Assembly: GCA_029779385.1 (NCBI GenBank)
Contig: JAKPAQ010000257.1
Coordinates: forward strand, 1 to 7,541
Reading direction: 5' to 3'
DNA length: 7,541 nt
DNA from: Actinomycetes bacterium
Lineage (GTDB): Bacteria > Actinomycetota > Actinomycetes > Propionibacteriales > Nocardioidaceae
The number at the start of each line of letters is the position of its first letter. Positions within the stretch are counted from its first letter, which is position 1. The notes beneath the pieces were generated by a model. It ran no database searches. It was not told the DNA's origin and was given only the letters and a program-made list of their open reading frames with translations. This document shows, in pieces, positions 1 to 7,531 of the stretch. Made by a program: the position numbers and the translations under genes.

Positions 1-31
1 ACTAGTGCACCTGCGGCCGAATCGTTGAAGA

Positions 32-1132
32 TCAGGAAACCTTCGTCATCCAACCATGCTTGTCATCGGCGCGACCGTACTGGATGTCGACGAGCGTCTC
101 GCGGATTCGCGAGGTCACCGGCCCGGGTTCGTCGGCACCGCCGACCTCTCCGCCGGCCCACTTGAGTTTGCCAACCGGGGTGACGACCGCGGCTGTGCCG
201 CAAGCGAACACCTCGCTGATCGAACCGTCAGCCACGCCCTCACGCCATTGGTCGATTGACACCTTGCGTTCGACGACGTCATGGCCAAGGTCTCGCGCAA
301 TTGTCAGAATCGAGTCTCGAGTGATCCCCTCAAGGATCGAACCACTCAACTCGGGAGTAACGATCGAGCCGTCTGCCAAGACGAAGTACAGGTTCATCCC
401 GCCCAGTTCCTCAACCCATTTGTGCTCCACCGAGTCCAAGAAGGCCACTTGGGCGCAACCGTTGTCGAACGCCTCCTGCTGCGGCAACAAACTGGCGGCA
501 TAGTTTCCACCGCACTTGGCCGCACCCGTTCCGCCCGAGGCCGCCCGCGAGAACGATTCGGAAAGCCAGATGTCGACCGGTTTCACGCCACCGGCGAAGT
601 AAGCTCCCGCCGGGGAGGCGATCACCGAATAGGTGACGTGGTGGCTTGGCCGGACCCCGAGGAAAACCTCGGAGGCGAACATGAACGGTCGAAGGTAAAG
701 GCTGCGCTCTTCGCCAGTCGGCACCCAAGCTCGGTCCGCCTCGATCAGCGACCGAACCGATCCCATAAACCAATCTGTGGGTAGTTCAGGCAACGCCAGG
801 CGGCGTGCGGAGCGCTGCAGCCGAGCCGCATTCTGTTCTGGCCTAAACGACCAAACCGAACCGTCGGCGTGCGCGTATGCCTTCAGGCCTTCAAAAATCT
901 CCTGGGCGTAGTGCAATACCGCCGTGGCCGGGTCGAGCAGCAGCGGCCCGTACGGCACGACGCGAGCATCGTGCCAGTTCGCTTCGGGCGTCCACTCAGC
1001 CAAGAACATGTGGTCGGTGAAGTAGTTACCGAATCCAGGGTTGGCCAAGATCTCGTCGCGCTCGGTCGAACTTTTTGCCTGCTGGTTCAGTTCGATCCGA
1101 GGCGAGAACGCGGGAGTTGTCATGTCGGACAC
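32..1132 (-). CDS. ilvE: Branched-chain amino acid aminotransferase IlvE
   Basis: PLP-dependent fold-type IV transaminase that makes the last step of valine, isoleucine and leucine synthesis, moving the amino group from glutamate to the branched 2-oxo acids; expected to be cytosolic. The 366-residue product is full length for the BCAT family and shows its landmarks. K206 in AAKCGGNYAASL is the Schiff-base lysine, and E242 in EELGGMN matches the Glu that contacts the PLP pyridine nitrogen. The substrate and cofactor loops are also present (EIFEGLKAY near 78-86, YLRPFMF near 146-152, GTAAVV near 312-317). The CXXC redox switch of mammalian BCATs is absent. I chose the GTG at 1132 because AAAGGA (1143-1138) lies 5 nt upstream; an in-frame ATG three codons later (1123) would leave a 14-nt spacing. 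It lies 33 nt downstream of leuB with no hairpin between them, so the two are probably co-transcribed. Confidence 0.97.
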   Translation of the reverse strand: MSDMTTPAFSPRIELNQQAKSSTERDEILANPGFGNYFTDHMFLAEWTPEANWHDARVVPYGPLLLDPATAVLHYAQEIFEGLKAYAHADGSVWSFRPEQNAARLQRSARRLALPELPTDWFMGSVRSLIEADRAWVPTGEERSLYLRPFMFASEVFLGVRPSHHVTYSVIASPAGAYFAGGVKPVDIWLSESFSRAASGGTGAAKCGGNYAASLLPQQEAFDNGCAQVAFLDSVEHKWVEELGGMNLYFVLADGSIVTPELSGSILEGITRDSILTIARDLGHDVVERKVSIDQWREGVADGSISEVFACGTAAVVTPVGKLKWAGGEVGGADEPGPVTSRIRETLVDIQYGRADDKHGWMTKVS

Positions 1133-1165
1133 GTTAGTCCTTTCGAAGAGTTGGTCTAATAGAGG

Positions 1166-2230
1166 TCAGTTGACCGCTACCTGACCGGCCACCCGACTTG
1201 CGATGGCCTCCCCCACCTCCTGCGTGGTTCGAACTGCACCTGCACGAGCGGCGATGTCGGCCTCGACAGCCTCGCTGATCCGAGCGGCCTCGGCCGGATG
1301 CCCGAGGTGCTCAAGCAGCAGACCGGCCGAAAGGATCGCCGCAGTTGGATCGGCTTTAGCTTGGCCGGCGATGTCTGGGGCAGAACCGTGAACAGGCTCG
1401 AACATGCTCGGGCTCGTGCGGTCCGGGTTAACGTTGCCGCTAGCGGCCAAGCCGATACCACCGGTGACTGCGGCAGCCAAGTCGGTGATGATGTCGCCGA
1501 ACAAGTTGTCGGTGACGATCACATCGAATCGGGCCGGATCGGTCGCCAAGAAGATGGTGGCTGCGTCGACGTGTAGGTAGTCCACGGTGATTTCGGGGAA
1601 CTCGACAGCAACCGCGTTGACCGTGCGCGTCCACAGGTGTCCGGCATGCACCAACACGTTGTTCTTGTGCACCAACGTCAACTTCTTACGCGGGCGCGCC
1701 TGAGCACGGGCGAAGGCGTCACGGACGACCCGCTCGACGCCAAAGGCGGTGTTCAGGCTGACTTCGGTAGCAACTTCGTGCGGCGTGCCGACGCGGATTG
1801 CGCCGCCATTGCCGACGTAAGGACCTTCGGTTCCTTCGCGAACGACCACGAAGTCGATTTCGCCAGGATTGGCCAGCGGAGTGGGCACCCCCGGGAAGAG
1901 TTTGGAAGGACGCAGGTTCACGTAGTGATCCAGTTCGAAGCGCAGCCGCAGCAGCAGTCCGCGCTCAAGCACACCGGAGGGAACCGACGGATCGCCGATC
2001 GCGCCGAGCAAGATCGCGTCGTGGCCGCGGATCTCGCCAAGCACCGAATCGGGCAGCGTCTCGCCGGTGGCGTGCCAACGCTTCGCACCAAGGTCGTAGT
2101 CGGTCCGAGAAAAGGAAATATCCGAATCCGCGGCAACGACATCAAGGACCTTGAGTGCCTCAGCGGTGACCTCTGGGCCAATGCCGTCTCCGGCAACGAT
2201 TGCAAGCGAGTAAGAGCTGGTCATAGCCAT
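1166..2230 (-). CDS. leuB: 3-isopropylmalate dehydrogenase LeuB
   Basis: NAD-dependent oxidative decarboxylase of the leucine pathway, converting 3-isopropylmalate to 2-oxoisocaproate, the substrate of IlvE encoded next door. The 354-residue product has the isocitrate/isopropylmalate dehydrogenase architecture. AGDGIGPEV lies near residues 13-21. Substrate arginines are R97, R107 and R131, and the catalytic pair is Y138 and K189 (LVHKNN). Metal-binding aspartates are D222, D246 and D250 ([12 protein letters not shown]), and the NAD-binding HGSAPDIAG spans 281-289. That motif and the overall length favour LeuB over isocitrate or tartrate dehydrogenase. The ATG at 2230 is preferred because TAAGG lies 9 nt upstream; a second ATG two codons in (2224) is possible but worse spaced. 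It is the first large gene of a unit that also holds an upstream 29-residue ORF and a structured leader. Confidence 0.96.
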   Translation of the reverse strand: MAMTSSYSLAIVAGDGIGPEVTAEALKVLDVVAADSDISFSRTDYDLGAKRWHATGETLPDSVLGEIRGHDAILLGAIGDPSVPSGVLERGLLLRLRFELDHYVNLRPSKLFPGVPTPLANPGEIDFVVVREGTEGPYVGNGGAIRVGTPHEVATEVSLNTAFGVERVVRDAFARAQARPRKKLTLVHKNNVLVHAGHLWTRTVNAVAVEFPEITVDYLHVDAATIFLATDPARFDVIVTDNLFGDIITDLAAAVTGGIGLAASGNVNPDRTSPSMFEPVHGSAPDIAGQAKADPTAAILSAGLLLEHLGHPAEAARISEAVEADIAARAGAVRTTQEVGEAIASRVAGQVAVN

Positions 2231-2249
2231 AATCTTACGCCTTATGTCT

Positions 2250-2279
2250 CAAATGCTGAAACCGAAATCTTAGCATTTG
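2250..2279. repeat. 8-bp inverted repeat between the small ORF and leuB
   Basis: CAAATGCT (2250-2257) and AGCATTTG (2272-2279) are perfect inverted repeats separated by 14 nt, in a locally AT-rich 50-nt gap. No T-run follows on either strand, so this is not a convincing terminator. It could be an operator for a dimeric regulator, an RNA hairpin separating the small ORF from leuB, or a processing site. The 7-mer AATCTTA also occurs twice here (2231-2237 and 2266-2272). I assign no function. Confidence 0.45.
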
Positions 2280-2280
2280 G

Positions 2281-2370
2281 TCAGTTGTCCTCGGGCTCGA
2301 AATCGAACTCTTCGTCGCCGTCGCGCAGGTGTGCCGGACCCCATTCGGTGGTCACAGTTGGTTCAAACAT
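2281..2370 (-). CDS. Unrecognised acidic 29-residue ORF upstream of leuB
   Basis: A short ORF starting at ATG 2370 and ending at TGA 2281-2283. It begins MFEPTVTTEWGPAHL and ends with an acidic tail (DGDEEFDFEPEDN). Ten of 29 residues are Asp or Glu against one Arg and one His. There is no signal peptide, membrane segment or cysteine. Coding is supported mainly by an excellent ribosome binding site, AGGAG (2381-2377) six nt before the ATG, and by its position 50 nt upstream of leuB on the same strand. That binding site lies inside a long predicted helix, so translation may be controlled. I do not recognise the protein family. It could be a small protein linked to branched-chain amino acid synthesis, or a second regulatory uORF whose translation matters more than its product. 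Confidence 0.6.
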   Translation of the reverse strand: MFEPTVTTEWGPAHLRDGDEEFDFEPEDN

Positions 2371-2496
2371 TTCGTACTCCTCTGAAGTGGTTCTGTTGGT
2401 CTGCAGGAGCCGGCGAGGCTGACGAACTGCCATGCCCAGTCAAAAGAGACCAGGGAACCACGACGGGTGAGCCGTGAGGGATTTCAGAGGAGCGAA
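2371..2496 (-). promoter_or_regulatory. Structured leader RNA sequestering the small-ORF Shine-Dalgarno
   Basis: Read on the minus strand, this stretch folds back on itself as nested helices. TTCG plus CTCCTCTGAA (2496-2483) is complementary to TTCAGAGGAG (2386-2377) and CGAA (2374-2371), with only a UA bulge. That gives 14 bp covering the whole AGGAG and ending at the base before the ATG. Directly inside, GTGGTTC (2461-2455) pairs with GAACCAC (2393-2387). Inside that, TGGTCT (2452-2447) pairs with AGACCA (2402-2397). Small hairpins fill the rest: ACGG/CCGT (2475-2472 with 2466-2463), ACTG/CAGT (2440-2437 with 2429-2426) and AGCC/GGCT (2420-2417 with 2411-2408). An upstream hairpin, GAACCA (2510-2505) with TGGTTC (2499-2494), overlaps the outer arm by 3 nt. 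The complementarities are directly visible; the switching role is inferred. I see no T-box or riboswitch class I can name. Confidence 0.55.
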
Positions 2497-2544
2497 CCAG
2501 GTTTTGGTTCAGGTGCATCTGCGGCAGAGCGTCAGGCCAACGCC

Positions 2545-2586
2545 AAAACTCCGCGGCAGGAAATGGCCTAAGAAGACCTGCCGCGG
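2545..2586 (-). terminator. Terminator-like hairpin overlapping the leader peptide of the leuB unit
   Basis: On the minus strand CCGCGGCAGG (2586-2577) and CCTGCCGCGG (2560-2551) form a perfect 10-bp GC-rich stem with a 16-nt loop, followed by AGTTTT (2550-2545). The 5' arm lies inside the leader peptide, spanning the last base of codon 12 through codon 15; the stop codon is in the loop. A ribosome held on the Val codons would cover the start of this arm and block the stem, as expected for attenuation relieved by starvation. The T-run is short, so it could be a weak terminator or only an RNA structure. A second CTGCCGC copy (2527-2521) offers an alternative partner for the 5' arm. Confidence 0.5.
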
Positions 2587-2621
2587 CAAGCTACTACTAC
2601 GAGTTGCTTCCGCATGACCAT
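2568..2621 (-). CDS. Candidate Leu/Val leader peptide of the leuB-ilvE unit
   Basis: A 17-codon ORF, MVMRKQLVVVACRGRSS, ending in TAG. It could also begin at the second ATG (2615), giving 15 residues. Codons 7-10 are CTC GTA GTA GTA. Three consecutive GTA codons are notable in a moderately GC-rich genome and resemble the clustered control codons of attenuation leaders. It lies on the strand and at the 5' end of a transcript that carries leuB and ilvE, and a terminator-like hairpin begins within its codons 12-15. The ribosome binding site is poor (GTGG about 8 nt upstream of ATG 2621). A weak -10-like TATCGT at 2628-2623 would make a transcript starting almost at the second ATG. Leader function is inferred, as no expression evidence is available from sequence. 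Confidence 0.55.
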   Translation of the reverse strand: MVMRKQLVVVACRGRSS

Positions 2622-2662
2622 GACGATACACCACAAGTGGAACAAAAAACTGCCCGAACTCG

Positions 2663-2691
2663 ATGAGAACTACGTCTCACGAACCGGTCAA
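2663..2691 (-). promoter_or_regulatory. Candidate promoter for the leader-leuB-ilvE unit
   Basis: TTGACC (2691-2686) as a -35 box and TCTCAT (2668-2663) as a -10 box are separated by 17 nt on the minus strand. The start would be near 2656, about 35 nt upstream of the leader ATG. The -35 is identical to that proposed for ilvB; the -10 matches the sigma-70 type consensus at four of six positions. The element lies only about 40 nt from the divergent methyltransferase start, so the two promoters must be tightly packed. I saw no convincing promoter for the methyltransferase itself. Confidence 0.35.
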
Positions 2692-2728
2692 CTGTCTCGA
2701 CCCCGACCTAGCGTGGAACACTTAACAA

Positions 2729-3292
2729 ATGAGCTCACCGACCGAAGTCCCCGATCTGGTTGCCCAGACCCTGGACCTTTCCCGACGCCGTGGGTTCATC
2801 ACCTCGACCCGAAACGAAACGGGCAGACTGCTGGCTTCGTTGGCAGCTTCGCGTACTGGCACCCTCGCCGAGTTGGGCACCGGCTGCGGTGTTGGATCTG
2901 CTTGGCTTTCCAGCGGCGCCCCCAAGGGTTCACAAATTGTTACCGCCGAGCTCGACCCTGGCTTGGCCAAAGACGTTCAAGAAATTTTTGCTGATGCCCA
3001 GAACGTTGAAGTGACCTGCGGCGACTGGGCAGTTTTGGAAAAATACGCGCCGTTTGCCATGCTCTTTGTTGACGTACGCGAGGTCATGGCGAGCATCGAC
3101 GTCCTTGCCGACTTGTTGGAGCCCGGCGGAATCGCCGTATTGGACGACTTCGTCCCCTCGCAGTTCTGGCCGCCAATCGTCGACGGGCAAGTCGACACGG
3201 TTCGCGAGCAGTGGCTAACCGACGAGCGCTTCGCCGCCGTCGAGATGCTGATTGATCCGGACGCGAGCGTAATCATTGCCACTCGCCGATAG
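2729..3292 (+). CDS. Class I SAM-dependent methyltransferase, substrate unknown
   Basis: A 187-residue Rossmann-type methyltransferase, similar in length and layout to small O-methyltransferases. Motif I is ELGTGCGVG (residues 48-56), binding S-adenosylmethionine. The acidic end of strand 2 is E74 in VTAELD, which should hold the ribose hydroxyls. CGDW (97-100) marks the next SAM loop and LFVDV (112-116) strand 4. LLEPGGIAVLDDF (129-141) is the usual post-motif segment. No substrate domain or membrane segment is visible, so the substrate cannot be read from sequence. The ATG at 2729 is kept because the following residues fit, but no strong ribosome binding site precedes it, so a leaderless transcript is possible. 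It is divergent from the leuB unit and 83 nt upstream of the small membrane protein gene on the same strand. Confidence 0.85.
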   Translation: MSSPTEVPDLVAQTLDLSRRRGFITSTRNETGRLLASLAASRTGTLAELGTGCGVGSAWLSSGAPKGSQIVTAELDPGLAKDVQEIFADAQNVEVTCGDWAVLEKYAPFAMLFVDVREVMASIDVLADLLEPGGIAVLDDFVPSQFWPPIVDGQVDTVREQWLTDERFAAVEMLIDPDASVIIATRR

Positions 3293-3340
3293 TTTATCGG
3301 TCCAAGCCCGTAGTCAGATTGGTCTATATGGTCGAAGAAA

Positions 3341-3358
3341 CGGGGCAACGTGGCCCCG
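3341..3358 (+). repeat. 6-bp GC hairpin just upstream of the membrane protein gene
   Basis: CGGGGC (3341-3346) and GCCCCG (3353-3358) form a short stem with a 6-nt loop, 17 nt before the ATG at 3376. It does not include the ribosome binding site and is not followed by a T-run on the plus strand. It might mildly influence the 5' end of the mRNA, or be chance in GC-rich DNA. Confidence 0.35.
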
Positions 3359-3375
3359 GGACGAAAGGCAAAGAA

Positions 3376-3807
3376 ATGTCTGACCTAGAAGCCACTGAGA
3401 ACTCAACTGGCGGGGTACGCGTAATCGGACTCTTGTCCATAGTCATCGGCGCAATCATGATCTTCGCCGGCGCCGTCACTTGGTTTGTCATCACTGACCA
3501 GTTGGCGGCCCAGCACATCACCGTTTCCGAAGATGCCGCAAACTTCGGCGGCAAGGAAGTGAAGGGCCCCTTCACCGCCTACGCCCAAGCCCAAATCATC
3601 GATAAGCATGCGCTCGAAGCAACCGGTGGCAAGACCTATGCCCAGCTCGACCAGGATGATCCGCTTCGCCCCGTAGCCATGAACGCCTCGTTCCTGCGGG
3701 CATCGCTATTCACCTCCGTCGTCGCGTACGGCGTGGCATTCTTCGCTGCGGGCGTCGGCCTGATGTTCATCCTGTTGGGTTGGTCGCTTCGCCGCTTGGC
3801 GCCCTGA
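3376..3807 (+). CDS. Small two-helix membrane protein, family often misnamed 'LigA'
   Basis: A 143-residue protein with two hydrophobic helices, about residues 14-40 and 111-136, around a polar loop of about 70 residues. The loop holds ITVSEDAANFGG (48-59), KGPFTAYAQAQII (63-75) and ALEATGGKTYAQLDQDDP (79-96), followed by ASFLRASLFTSVVA (104-117). From memory, these segments match a conserved actinobacterial membrane protein widely labelled 'aromatic ring-opening dioxygenase LigA'. Nothing here resembles an extradiol dioxygenase: there is no His/His/Glu iron site and the protein is mostly membrane and loop. The function is unknown. The ATG at 3376 is supported by GAAAGG 7 nt upstream; the reading frame is open further upstream but lacks such a site. 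The gene converges on ilvC and shares the hairpin at 3853-3890. Confidence 0.85.
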   Translation: MSDLEATENSTGGVRVIGLLSIVIGAIMIFAGAVTWFVITDQLAAQHITVSEDAANFGGKEVKGPFTAYAQAQIIDKHALEATGGKTYAQLDQDDPLRPVAMNASFLRASLFTSVVAYGVAFFAAGVGLMFILLGWSLRRLAP

Positions 3808-3852
3808 CAGCAGTTGGGCGAGGTTACTTTCACCAAAAGCGCAACCAAAAAA

Positions 3853-3890
3853 TGACGGTGGCTCGAACCGATTGGTTCGAGCCACCGTCA
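3853..3890. terminator. Bidirectional terminator between the membrane protein gene and ilvC
   Basis: A perfect 17-bp inverted repeat (3853-3869 with 3874-3890) around a GATT loop. On the minus strand the stem is followed by six T (3852-3847), a strong end for ilvBNC 30 nt after the ilvC stop. On the plus strand it is followed by CTTTTAGTTT, giving a second, somewhat weaker terminator for the membrane protein gene that ends at 3807. Its position between convergent genes fits a shared terminator. Confidence 0.92.
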
Positions 3891-3919
3891 CTTTTAGTTT
3901 GACCGGCAAATGCCTCAGG

Positions 3920-5534
<1,615 letters not shown>

Positions 5535-5535
<1 letters not shown>

Positions 5536-7373
5536 CAGAGGTCTTCTTCTTCCCAGTTCGGCGCCAAATCGCGCGCGATTTTGATGTCATCGTTGCTCGT
5601 GCCAGCGGCCACCATCGGCCAAACCATGGCGTCACGCTCGACCACGAAGTCGATTACGACCGGGGCGTCATTGATGCTCATGGCTTTGGCGATCACTTCG
5701 TCGAGTTCGTCTTCGCTTTCACAGCGCAGGCCCACACAGCCATAGGCTTCGGCAAGTTTCACGAAGTCCGGAATCCGCAGCGCACCAATGGACTCAGGTC
5801 CAGTGTGCAGGTCGGTATTTGAGTAGCGGCCTTCGTAGAAGAGCGTCTGCCACTGACGGACCATGCCAAGTGAAGAGTTGTTGATAACCGCAACCTTGAT
5901 CGGGATTCCCTCGATCGCACAGGTGGCCAACTCTTGGTTGGTCATCTGGAAGCAGCCGTCACCGTCGATCGCCCAGACAACGCGCTCTGGTGCGCCTACT
6001 TTGGCGCCCATGGCCGCCGGAACGCTGTAACCCATCGTGCCGGCACCGCCGGAGTTGAGCCATTGGCGGGGACGTTCGAAGTCGATAAAGTGCGCCGACC
6101 ACATTTGGTGCTGACCCACGCCGGAGGCGTAGACCGCTTCGGGGCCGGCGACCTTACTGATCCGCTCAATCACGGTTTGCGGAGCTAGGCCAGTGCTGGG
6201 CTTGTCGTAACCGACTGGGAATTTGGCCTTCAGCCCAAGCACAAACTCGCGCCATTGGGCATATTCGCCAACCAACTGGTCTTCGTCCGCCTGCTTCTTC
6301 AACGCCCGGACGAGATCGCCGATCACTTCGCGCGCGTCACCAACGATCGGCACGTCCGCTTCGCGGTTCTTGCCGATCTCAGCGGGGTCAATGTCGGCGT
6401 GGATGACCTTTGCGTCGGGAGCAAATGAGGCCAGATCGCCGGTCACCCGGTCATCAAATCGGGCACCGAGGGTGATCAGCAGGTCTGCCTTCTGCAGACC
6501 AGCCACCGCAGCGACTGTGCCGTGCATGCCAGGCATGCCCAAGTGGAGTTCGTGGGCGTCTGGGAAGGCACCCCGAGCCATCAACGTGGTGACCACAGGA
6601 ATCTGAGTCTGCTCGGCCAGCTCCAGCAGCTCGGCGGACGCATCAGCCTTGATCACGCCACCGCCGATGTAGAGCACCGGCCGTTCGGCCTCGGCAATCA
6701 ACCGGGCAGCTTCACGGACCTGCTTGTTGTGCGGTCGCGTGGTCGGCCGATAGCCGGGCAATGCCAACTCGTTTGGCCACTGGAAAATCGTGTCGGCCTG
6801 AAGCGCGTCCTTGGCGATATCGACCAGCACGGGGCCGGGACGCCCCGTCGAAGCGATATGAAAGGCCTCAGCGATCACGGTCGGGATTTCGGCCGGATCG
6901 GTGACCAGGAAGCTGTGTTTGGTGATCGGCATGGTGATGCCGCGGATGTCGGCTTCTTGGAAGGCATCTGAACCGATAACGCTGCTGGCCACCTGTCCGG
7001 TCACGGCCACGATCGGCACCGAGTCTAAGTAGGCGTCGGCGATTGCGGTCACAAGGTTGGTTGCGCCCGGGCCGGAGGTGGCCATGCAGACTCCGACCTT
7101 GCCGGTGACCATTGCGTAGCCCTGCGCGGCATGGCCAGCGCCCTGTTCGTGGCGAACCAAAATATGGCGGATAGAAGAGTCGAAAAGCGGATCGTAGGCG
7201 GGCAAAATCGCGCCGCCGGGGATGCCGAAGATAACCTCTACGTCGGCCTGTTCCAGTGCACGAACGAGGCTTTGCGCCCCAGTGATCGTCTCCGGTGCCG
7301 TCTCGGTCATTTCCGTACCCATCTCATCGTTGGTCGTCCGCGTCGATGCCGTGGACGGCGCTGCTCTTTCCAT
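5535..7373 (-). CDS. ilvB: Acetolactate synthase catalytic subunit IlvB
   Basis: The thiamine-diphosphate enzyme that commits pyruvate (and 2-oxobutyrate) to valine/leucine (and isoleucine) synthesis, working with IlvN. The 612-residue protein has the three usual domains. The N-terminal TPP domain holds the activating glutamate E76 (VRHEQGAGH). The central domain (about 215-355) includes [12 protein letters not shown]. The C-terminal TPP/Mg domain has GDG (471-473) through NN (498-499). W508 in MVRQWQ corresponds to the Trp that in other AHAS enzymes favours 2-oxobutyrate and contributes to herbicide binding, so this is a biosynthetic AHAS and not a catabolic acetolactate synthase. The ATG at 7373 has GAGG 7 nt upstream. 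The first 28 or so residues are a low-complexity Thr/Glu-rich extension; ATGs at codons 18 and 22 are less well supported. An attenuator precedes it. Confidence 0.97.
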
Positions 7374-7409
7374 CTTATTGCCTCAGGTTCGTAGTCGATT
7401 CATCGCATG

Positions 7410-7439
7410 AAAAAACCCTCGGCCGTTAGGCGACGAGGG
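7410..7439 (-). terminator. Attenuator terminator of ilvBNC
   Basis: On the minus strand CCCTCG (7439-7434) pairs with CGAGGG (7421-7416), with an inner GCC/GGC helix (7431-7429 with 7424-7422), and is followed directly by six T (7415-7410). It lies between the leader peptide and ilvB, 37 nt before the ilvB start, the position expected of a regulated terminator. I did not find a strong alternative pairing that would serve as the antiterminator; the best visible, CGGCC (7461-7457) with GGCCG (7424-7420), is only 5 bp. Confidence 0.85.
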
Positions 7440-7442
7440 CAA

Positions 7443-7467
7443 GACGCGCGGCACGTGGCCGCGCGTC
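7443..7467 (-). promoter_or_regulatory. Upstream hairpin of the ilvB attenuator
   Basis: GACGCGCGGC (7467-7458) and GCCGCGCGTC (7452-7443) form a perfect 10-bp, almost all-GC stem with a 5-nt loop. The stem starts at the second base of the leader peptide stop codon, so a ribosome finishing the leader would mask its 5' arm while one stalled on Leu codons would not. Only 3 nt separate it from the terminator. It may be the 1:2 or pause hairpin of the attenuator. Confidence 0.75.
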
Positions 7468-7495
7468 AAATAACTACGAGAAGCAAGTTCTGCAT
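7466..7495 (-). CDS. ilvB leader peptide MQNLLLVVI
   Basis: A nine-codon ORF, ATG CAG AAC TTG CTT CTC GTA GTT ATT TGA, encoding MQNLLLVVI. Six of nine residues are the three end products of the pathway: three Leu, two Val and one Ile, all consecutive. It is followed by a GC hairpin and an intrinsic terminator before ilvB, the arrangement known for ilvB of Corynebacterium and other Actinobacteria. Low charged Leu-, Val- or Ile-tRNA should stall the ribosome here and relieve termination. No Shine-Dalgarno lies at normal spacing. The proposed promoter would place the first transcribed base on the A of the ATG, so it is probably translated leaderlessly. Confidence 0.88.
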   Translation of the reverse strand: MQNLLLVVI

Positions 7496-7501
7496 GAGGC
7501 C

Positions 7502-7531
7502 AATATTGCGCCCCAAATCGGCTTTGGTCAA
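7502..7531 (-). promoter_or_regulatory. Candidate ilvBNC promoter
   Basis: TTGACC (7531-7526) as -35 and AATATT (7507-7502) as -10, with an 18-nt spacer. Each is a reasonable match to the housekeeping consensus. Six bases separate the -10 from position 7495, so the predicted start coincides with the A of the leader peptide ATG. Regulatory sites further upstream would lie beyond the window edge. Confidence 0.6.

Noticed and set aside
1..31. Terminator or further gene downstream of ilvE
   Set aside because: Only 31 bases remain after the ilvE stop; I see no hairpin or start codon with a ribosome binding site in them.
1637..2422. 261-codon open frame on the plus strand opposite leuB
   Set aside because: It is antisense to leuB and the small ORF, with low-complexity Arg/Gln-rich translation and no ribosome binding site of note.
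2371..2640. T-box riboswitch for a branched-chain tRNA
   Set aside because: The SD-sequestering layout resembles translational T-boxes of Actinobacteria, but I find no AGGGTGG-type T-box sequence on the minus strand and no clear specifier stem; a leader peptide fits better.
2614..2994. 126-codon plus-strand frame overlapping the start of the methyltransferase
   Set aside because: The overlapping frame from 2729 encodes clear SAM-binding motifs; this one gives Arg/Pro-rich sequence typical of an off-frame shadow.
2281..3292. RiPP precursor (29-residue ORF) with its methyltransferase
   Set aside because: The two genes are divergent, the peptide has no Cys/Ser/Thr-rich core or cleavage motif, and no other RiPP enzyme or transporter is present.
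3341..3358. Rho-independent terminator after the methyltransferase
   Set aside because: The stem is only 6 bp, lacks a plus-strand T-run and lies just upstream of the next co-directional gene.
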